From CAVUPF01 sp963777915 (GTDB lineage: Bacteria > Actinomycetota > Thermoleophilia > Solirubrobacterales > 70-9): a DNA stretch of 64,000 nucleotides. The position numbers were made by a program, and so were the translations under genes. The notes below the pieces were generated by a model, which was not told the origin of the DNA, searched no databases, and was given only the letters and a program-made list of their open reading frames with translations. Where the stretch lies: NCBI GenBank assembly GCA_963777915.1, contig CAVZSH010000009.1:103786-167785 (forward strand), written 5' to 3'. Positions 58,341-64,000 of the stretch are shown piece by piece (the first letter of the stretch is position 1; the number at the start of each line of letters is the position of its first letter).

Positions 58341-59890
58341 GTGGAGAGCGCTTCGGTCTCCGCCGGGAACGTCCCCGAAGCGGGAGGGGCCAGGGAGGGC
58401 AGCAAGGGGCTGAAAACCGGGGCGATCGGCTACATCTCCAACCTCGTCATCGGGATCGCCTCTACCGCTCCCGCCTACAGCATCGCGGCGACGCTGGGCT
58501 TCGTCACGGCTGTGGCCGGGATGGGCTTCCACGCACCGGCGGTGATGATCATCTCCTTCATCCCGATGCTCTTGATCGCCGCCGCCTACAACTATATGAA
58601 CAAGGCGGACCCCGACTGCGGGACCAGCTTTACCTGGGTGACGCGGGCGCTGGGGCCCCACCTCGGCTGGCTGACCGGCTGGGTGATCGTCGCCGCCGAC
58701 GTCGTGGTGATGGCCACCCTGGCCTACATCGCCGGCGTCTACTCATTTACGCTCTTCGGCCTCACCGCGGCCTCCGAAAACCTCCTCGACGTGAGCATCG
58801 TCGCCGTGATCTGGATCGTGCTGATGACCTGGATCTGCTACGTCGGGATCGAGATCTCAGCCCGCACCCAGTTCGTCCTCTTGGCGATCGAGATCTTCAC
58901 GCTGAGCCTGTTCTCGGCGGTCGCGCTGTGGAAGGTCTACGTGACCGGCGTGGCCGGCTCCGTCCATATCGGCCTCGACTGGTTCTCGCCCTTCGGGCTG
59001 CCGGGGGGGAGCACGGCGCTGGTCAGCGGGGTGCTGCTCGGCGTCTTCATCTATTGGGGATGGGACAGCGGCGTCTGCGTCAATGAGGAGTCGCGCGACG
59101 CCGCCAACGGCCCAGGCAAGGCGGCCGTGATGAGCACGATCCTGCTGGTCCTGATCTACGTCGTCGTCGCCGCAGCGGCGCAGGCGTTCCACGGCCCCCA
59201 TTTCCTGACCAGCAACTCCGAAGACGTGCTCGGCGCGCTGGGCCACAACGTCCTCGGCTCCCCGCTCGACAAGCTGCTGATCATCACGGTGCTGACCTCG
59301 GCCTCGGCCTCGACCCAGACGACGATCCTGCCGACCGCCCGCACGACGCTCTCGATGGCGCGATTCGGGTCGATCCCGAAAGCGTTCGGCCGGATCCACC
59401 CCCGCTACCTGACCCTTGACGTGTCGACGATCGTGATGGGCGTCGTCTCCCTGATCTGGACCCTCTTCATCATCAACGTCAGCACCAGCGTGCTGGGCGA
59501 TGCGATCACCGGCCTCGGCTTCCAGATCGCCTTCTACTACGGGCTGACCGGGTTCGCCTGCACGGTCTACTACCGCAAGGAGATCTTCAAGAGCGTCCGC
59601 AACTTCATCATGGTCGGGCTGGCGCCCTTCCTCGGTGGCGCGATGCTCACCTACATCTTCGTCAAGGCGCTGATCACCTACTCGAACCCCGCCGAAACGG
59701 AAACCGGGGTGGCGTTCCTCGGGGTCGGCGTCCCGGTGGCGATCGGGGTCGGGCTGATCTTGGTGGGGGTGGTGGTGATGATCGGGCGAGCTTCGCCTAC
59801 CCGAGGTTCTTCAAGCGCAAGCCCGAGGTCGCCGACCCGGGGATCCTCGAGGGCACCGTGGTTGGCGAAGCCTCGGTGATGGCCGACTGA
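58341..59890 (+). pseudogene. APC-family amino acid/amine permease, one 3'-end frameshift
   Basis: About 516 codons from GTG 58341 with AAGGAGG 6 nt upstream. About 12 transmembrane helices; the opening LKTGAIGYISNLVIGIASTAPAYSIAATLG and CGTSFTWVTRALGPHLGWLTGW are typical APC motifs for amino acid or polyamine uptake. Near 59785 the frame changes: GGGCGAGC in the given sequence should be GGGGCGAGC, which reads through to FAYPRFFKRKPEVADPGILEG and stop at 59888-59890. This looks like a one-base homopolymer deletion. Divergent from the omega-aminotransferase gene; likely imports its substrate. Confidence 0.88.
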
Positions 59891-59908
59891 GCGCGGGAGG
59901 AGCGGGAG

Positions 59909-60328
59909 ATGAGCGAGATCATCGTTGGCTATGACGGATCAGACTGCGGGCGGGCGGCGCTGGATCAAGCCTGCGGGCTGGCCAAAGAGCTGGGCGATCG
60001 GATCGTGGTCGTCTTCGGTTACGCGCCGGGAGGCTACGGAGGCGGCGAGATCCCCACGCACCGCGAAGCAGTCGAGGAATTGGGCGAGCGGATCACCGCC
60101 GAGGCGGCGAAGTACGCCGAGGCGGCAGGCGTCCCCCACGAGGTCGTCCTTTTGCCGCGCAAGGGCTACCACGCCCTGGCCGAGACCGCCGACGAGCGCG
60201 ACGCCCGGATGATCGTCGTCGGCAGCTACGGCGACCCGCCCCTGAAAGGCGTCATCCTCGGCTCCACCCCCAACAAGCTGCTGCACCTGGCCGACCGCCC
60301 GGTGCTCGTCGTCCCCGCCTCCCGATAG
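59909..60328 (+). CDS. Universal stress protein (UspA family)
   Basis: 139 residues with GGGAGGAG ribosome site 8-15 nt before the ATG. EIIVGYDGSDCGRAALDQACGLAKEL, DRIVVVFGYAP, and the C-terminal ATP motif ARMIVVGSYGDPPLKGVILGSTPNKLLHLADRPVLVVP (GxxGxnnG(S/T) type) identify it. It binds ATP and is linked to stress responses. It is 18 bp after the permease, in the same operon. Confidence 0.95.
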   Translation: MSEIIVGYDGSDCGRAALDQACGLAKELGDRIVVVFGYAPGGYGGGEIPTHREAVEELGERITAEAAKYAEAAGVPHEVVLLPRKGYHALAETADERDARMIVVGSYGDPPLKGVILGSTPNKLLHLADRPVLVVPASR

Positions 60329-60340
60329 CAACCGGCGGCT

Positions 60341-61730
60341 TCAGCGGCCGATGTGAAAGCCGATCAGCTCGGGGATGCGGGCGAGCGCGGCGCTGAGCAG
60401 GTCGGGCGAGCGTCCCGCCAGCTCGGCCTCCTCCTTGCGCATGATCCCCAGCCGGATCGCCTCGCCGCCGATCCACTGCAAGGGCTCGGGGGGCACCCGC
60501 GGGGGTGAGGGGTCGACGAAGGCTAGGCGGGAGGCTCGTCGCGGCGATCGAGCGCCAGCGAGGCGAGCGTCCTGCCCACCATGTGGGAGGGGCCGACTCC
60601 GTTGCCGGTGTAGCCAGCGGCGACGAAGGCACGGCCGCCGCGCAGCGGCGCGACCAGCGGCAGGTGGGTCGGGGAGGCGTCGATCGGCCCTCCCCAGGCA
60701 TGGGTCAGGCGGCGCTCGCCGAAGCCGGGAAGTAGGCGCGGAGGTGGGCTGCGACGAGCGAGGCCAGCTCGGGGTCCAGCTCGGTGCGTCCGCCCAGACG
60801 GGCGCCCATCGCGATCCGCCCGCCGCCCCAGCCGAACGCGATCCGCCGTCCGGGGTGGTGCGGAAGTAGTCGATCAAGGCGCGGCTGTCGGTGATGCACT
60901 CGCCGCCCGTCCAGCCGATCCTCCTCCAGCAGATCCGGCACCGGCTCGGTGAGGACGATATGGGAGGAGGCGACCGTGAGCCGGTTGCGAAGCGGCCCTC
61001 GGGGAGCCTTCGCCGCCGCCCCCAGCGCCAGCACAGCCGCACCGGCGCGGACGACGCCGCCCTCGGTGTGGGCTTCGACCCCAGCGGGGCTCTCCCGGAG
61101 TCGGCGCACCGGCGAGGACTCCAGACCTCCACCCCGCCCTCCCTCAGCCGCTCGCGAAGCCGAGCGCCAGGCGGGCGGGCTGCACCGTCGCCGCGCCTGG
61201 AAGAAGACCCCGGCGCGGAAGGCCGGCGAGGCGCAGCGGGCGGCCACCTCGGCGGGCGAAAGCGTCTGCACCGCGTCTGCGGCGCCTAGCTCGCGGCAGG
61301 CGGCCACGCTTTGCGCCCAGACCCGATCATGGGCGGGCGCGGTGGAGACCTGGAGGTAGCCACCGCGCCGAAACCAGGCGTCGATGCCCTCCCGCTCGCA
61401 AAACGCCCCGATATCGGCGACCGCGGCTTCGGCGGCGCGGGCGACGGCGAGCGACGGCCGATCGCCCCAGCGCTTTCGCATGCTCGCCAGCGAGAACCAC
61501 ATCGTGTTCGCAAAGCCACCGTTTCGGCCGCTCGGCCCGCGCCCGAGCCGTCTGCCCTCAGCAAGACGACGCGGGCCTGGGGCTCAAGCTCCCTGATCGC
61601 CAGGCCGCCCACATCCCCGCGACCCGCCGCCGATCACGACGACGTTGGCGCGGCGCTCTCCGACAAGCGGCGGGGCGAGCGCCACCTGCCCCGCCTCCGC
61701 CAGCCAGTAGCCGTGCCGGGAGTGCTCCAT
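60341..61730 (-). pseudogene. FAD-dependent amine oxidoreductase (DAO/PuuB-like), multiply frameshifted
   Basis: Pieces occur in all three frames of the minus strand. From ATG 61728-61730: HSRHGYWLAEAG, ANVVVIGGG (FAD Rossmann motif), IRELEPQARVVLL, MWFSLASMRKRWGD, FCEREGIDAWFRRGGYLQVSTAP, LSPAEVAARCASPAFRAGVFFQ, then CVIVLTEPVP-type sequence in another frame and FVDPSPPRVPPEPLQWIGGEAIRLGIMRKEEAE to the stop at 60341. This is a DAO-family oxidase/dehydrogenase as found for gamma-glutamylputrescine or other amines. At least four indels; most look like sequence errors at this end of the window. Confidence 0.75.
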
Positions 61731-61791
61731 GGTGTGCCGAGTGTGGCAGCCCGCCTGTCGGGACGGGCGGGGGCGCTCGTAGGCTGGCGTC

Positions 61792-62859
61792 GTGGCAACC
61801 TTTGACCGGATCGCCGAGCTACCGCTCCAGATCGAGTCCTGCGAGCTGGCGTCCCGAGTTCACGCTCGGTGACTTCGAACGGCTGACCACGCTCATCAAG
61901 CTGCGCGGCGGCGGGCAGGAGGGGGTCGGCGGACGTCACCTACGACCCGGTCGACCACGTCGCCCAGCGAGACGGCGGGCCGCCGCCGGCCTCAGCGGCA
62001 GCCGCACCTTCGCCGAGTTCTCCGAGCTGATCGGCGAGACCGACCTCTTCCCCAGCTCGGCTCCCGAGCGCGACGTCTCGCGCGCCTACCGGCGCTGGGC
62101 CTTCGAGTCGGCGGCGCTCGACCTGGCGCTGCGCCAGGCAAACACCAACCTCGCCGCCGCCCTCCGCCGCGAGCCAAGGCCGGTCGACTTCGTCTCCTCG
62201 ATGCGCCTCGCGCCCTTCGGCAGCGAGGAGCGCTCCTCGATCGACCCCCTGCTCGCCCGCCTGGCCGTCTACCCCACCCTGCGCTTCAAGCTCGACCCCA
62301 CCAACGACTGGGACGATGGGTTGATCGCGGCGCTGGCGCAGACCGGCGCGGTCGACTCGCTCGACCTGAAGGGCTTCTACAAAGGCACGCCCGTGAACGT
62401 CGGGACCGACGCGGCGCTCTACGCGAAGCTGATCGAAGCCTTCCCCGATGCCTGGCTGGAGGACCCCGATGTCAACGCAGAGACCAAACCACTCCTAGAC
62501 CCGGTGGCCGAGCGGGTCACCTGGGACGCACCGATCCACTCGGTTGCCGACATCGAGGCGATGCCCTGGGCGCCGAAGATGGTCAATATCAAGCCCTCGC
62601 GCTTCGGCGCGGTGGGCGAGCTCTTCAACGCCTATGACTACCGCGAGGAGCAAGGTATCGGCGCCTACGGAGGCGGCCAGACCGAGCTCGGCCAGGGCCG
62701 CGGCCAGATCCAGTACCTGGCCTCGATCTTCCATCCGACACGCCCAACAACGTCGCCCCTTCCGGCTACAACGACCCCGACCGGGCCAGAAGACCGGGCC
62801 CGCCGACCAGCCCGCTGGAGCCGCGGCCGGCGCCAACCGGCTTTCGCTGGGAGGGATAG
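61792..62859 (+). pseudogene. Enolase-superfamily protein (dipeptide epimerase/muconate cycloisomerase-like), frameshifted
   Basis: From GTG 61792 (VATFDRIAELPLQIES) with at least three breaks: near 61850, 61925-61985 and 62740. Largest intact section: TFAEFSELIGETDLFPSS through RFKLDPTNDWDDGLIAALAQ, DSLDLKGFYKGTPVNV, AWLEDPDVNAETKPLL and IEAMPWAPKMVNIKPSRFGAVGELF. Enolase-superfamily features, KLDP and LEDPD acid groups and the NIKPSR lysine, are visible; ends with GFRWEG and TAG 62857-62859. Substrate class not assigned. Confidence 0.65.
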
Positions 62860-62872
62860 GGTTGCGGAGCGG

Positions 62873-63396
62873 ATGAGCTTCGCCAAGACCCTCAACGAGC
62901 AGGTCGCCTCCGAGTTCGCGGCGCACAGCAGTACATCGCGATCGCCGTCCACTACGACTCCGAGACGCGCCCCAGCTCGCCGCCTTCTTCTACCGCCAGG
63001 CGGTGGAGGAGCGAAACCACGCGATGATGATCACCCAGTACCTGCTCGACTCAGGCCACCCGATCGAGGTCCCGGGATCGAGGCCCCCGAAGCGGCTTCC
63101 CCGACACGGTCGCCCCGGTGCGGCTCGCGCTTGACCAGGAGAAGCGGGTAACGAGCAGATCGCCAACCTGGCGCGGCTGGCGCGTGAGGAGGGCGACTAC
63201 CAGGGTGAGCAGTTCCTGCAGTGGTTCATCAAGGAGCAGGTCGAGGAGGTCTAAAGAGCATCTCGGCGCTGCTGAAGATCGTCGAGCGAGCCAAGGACAA
63301 CCCGCTGCTCGCCGAGGAGTATCTGGCTCGCGAGAGCCTAGGCGCCGGCGAGGGCGTCGACCCCACCGCCCCGGCCGCCGCCGGCGGGGCCCTGTA
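62873..63396 (+). pseudogene. Ferritin-like iron-storage protein, frameshifted
   Basis: From ATG 62873: SFAKTLNEQVASEFAAH (helix A, with the first Glu), then in other frames QYIAIAVHYDSE, LAAFFYRQAVEERNHAMMITQYL (EERNHAMM: ferroxidase Glu-x-x-His motif), PVRLALDQEK, ANLAREEGDYQGEQFLQWF and KEQVEEV, ending TAG at 63394-63396. This is a full bacterial non-haem ferritin of about 175 residues. Breaks near 62930, 62970, 63070, 63140 and 63250. The ligand set is intact, so the gene is likely functional in the real genome. Confidence 0.8.
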
Positions 63397-63481
63397 GGGG
63401 AGCGCCTCCGGCTCGAGCGGATCAGGGCGGGTGGCCGCGTGCCAGGCCTGCCGCGTACAGCAGCGGCGAAAGGTTCGATGC

Positions 63482-64000
63482 CTAACCCAGCCACCCGGCA
63501 CGCTTGCGCAGGCTTTTGAGGCGGCGAAACTCCGCGATGTCCTCGCGCAGGGCGGCCGGGGCAGGGGCGGGCAGGAAGCGCGCCGGAAGGGCAGACTTGC
63601 GACCCCTTCGCCCTGGGTGCGGACCCGGTAGGCGCGGGCGCCACGCCGGGCGGTGAGCGCGGCGGGTGGGGGCCTCGCCCTCCCAGAGCAGACCTGCGTA
63701 GTCGTCGAGACCATATCCGCCGGGCATCCCGCCGCCGACCGCGTCGAGGTAGGCGGCGCGGCGCTCGGGCTCGTTGTTGTAATGGACGCAGAGGCTGCCA
63801 CCCAGCAGGCCAAGCCCGGCGGCGGGGGCCGGGCAGCCCGAGGACTTGGTGATCCCCGCCTCAAACCAGCACATCGCCCCGGCGCTCTGACCGGCGAGGA
63901 CGATACCCCGCCGCCAGGCGAGGCTGAGGATGGCGCCGATCTCGTGCGCCTCCCAGACGGCGAGCAGGTTGACGAGGCTGCCGCCGCCGACGTAGACCAG
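63482..64000 (-). CDS. Peptidase E (S51)-like serine peptidase, 5' end beyond window
   Basis: Reads from the window edge: LVYVGGGSLVNLLAVWEAHEIGAIL, WRRGIVLAGQSAGAMCWFEAG (nucleophile Ser in GxSAGA), LGLLGGSLCVHYNNEPERRAAYLDAV, GLDDYAGLLWEG. This is the S51 dipeptidase (peptidase E)/cyanophycinase-like fold with class I amidotransferase topology. The C-terminus ALREDIAEFRRLKSLRKRAGWLG and stop are in the original frame, but residues between ~63600 and 63680 fit better in another frame, so two compensating indels are likely. Confidence 0.78.
   Translation of the reverse strand: MVYVGGGSLVNLLAVWEAHEIGAILSLAWRRGIVLAGQSAGAMCWFEAGITKSSGCPAPAAGLGLLGGSLCVHYNNEPERRAAYLDAVGGGMPGGYGLDDYAGLLWEGEAPTRRAHRPAWRPRLPGPHPGRRGRKSALPARFLPAPAPAALREDIAEFRRLKSLRKRAGWLG

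Overview
The window is very GC-rich, densely packed bacterial chromosome. High GC, many GTG starts, frequent ATGA/GTGA/TGATG gene overlaps, a fused PafB-PafC WYL regulator, an AccA3-type biotin carboxylase/BCCP fusion and ferredoxin-type sulfite reductase plus Fe-S APS reductase all fit Actinomycetota. The general gene style suggests Thermoleophilia/Solirubrobacterales; that placement is inference, because the window has no rRNA or other marker gene.

Layout. 0-4 kb: a truncated sugar-nucleotide epimerase, an asparagine-synthetase-like protein, a glycosyltransferase and a frameshifted phosphopantetheinyl transferase. 4-16 kb: MarR/DoxX facing an MFS exporter across an operator-like inverted repeat, secreted glycosidases (GH clan A type, GH78 type), a divergent GlxA-type/PfpI pair, a DUF1906 protein, a penicillin-acylase-type hydrolase and an MBL hydrolase. 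16-20 kb: PafBC fusion and a frameshifted OB-fold/HD nuclease. 20.3-22.3 kb: a fluoride operon (fluoride riboswitch, two CrcB subunits, a three-domain DUF190 protein). 22.3-23.6 kb: an HTH/nucleotidyltransferase-like pair resembling a toxin-antitoxin system. 23.6-25.2 kb: an ars operon (operator, ArsR, aquaglyceroporin, ArsC). 27.8-29.5 kb: two toxin-antitoxin pairs, one of them between an intact tRNA-Phe and a truncated tRNA-Phe-like 3' end. 29.5-45.7 kb: mostly housekeeping genes (GH15-like, methyltransferase, LOG-like, DEAH helicase, divergent FolP, HAD, DtxR, aminotransferase, beta-propeller/PKD surface protein, SucCD, AccA3, PHP). 45.7-50.8 kb: assimilatory sulfate reduction (cysC, sat, cysH, sir, rhodanese, dodecin). 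50.9-52.5 kb: RTX-repeat secreted protein. 52.6-62.9 kb: an amine/omega-amino-acid catabolic region (ALDH, alanine dehydrogenase, PucR, omega-aminotransferase, APC permease, USP, FAD oxidoreductase, enolase-superfamily protein). The right edge holds a ferritin and a truncated peptidase E.

The genes read as a soil-type heterotroph with glycan turnover, fluoride and arsenic defence, full sulfate assimilation and amine use. Strong regulatory signals are the fluoride riboswitch, an ArsR palindrome, a MarR inverted repeat, a 21-bp-phased direct repeat for the GlxA-type regulator and a 12-bp inverted repeat between the omega-aminotransferase/pucR operon and the permease.

Frameshifts matter for any reader. 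Several otherwise well-conserved genes (PPTase, OB/HD nuclease, cysH, sir, APC permease) have single-base indels, and 60.3-63.7 kb is broken repeatedly. Most look like sequence errors, but cysH and sir break at the same 10-base word, which deserves a direct check.
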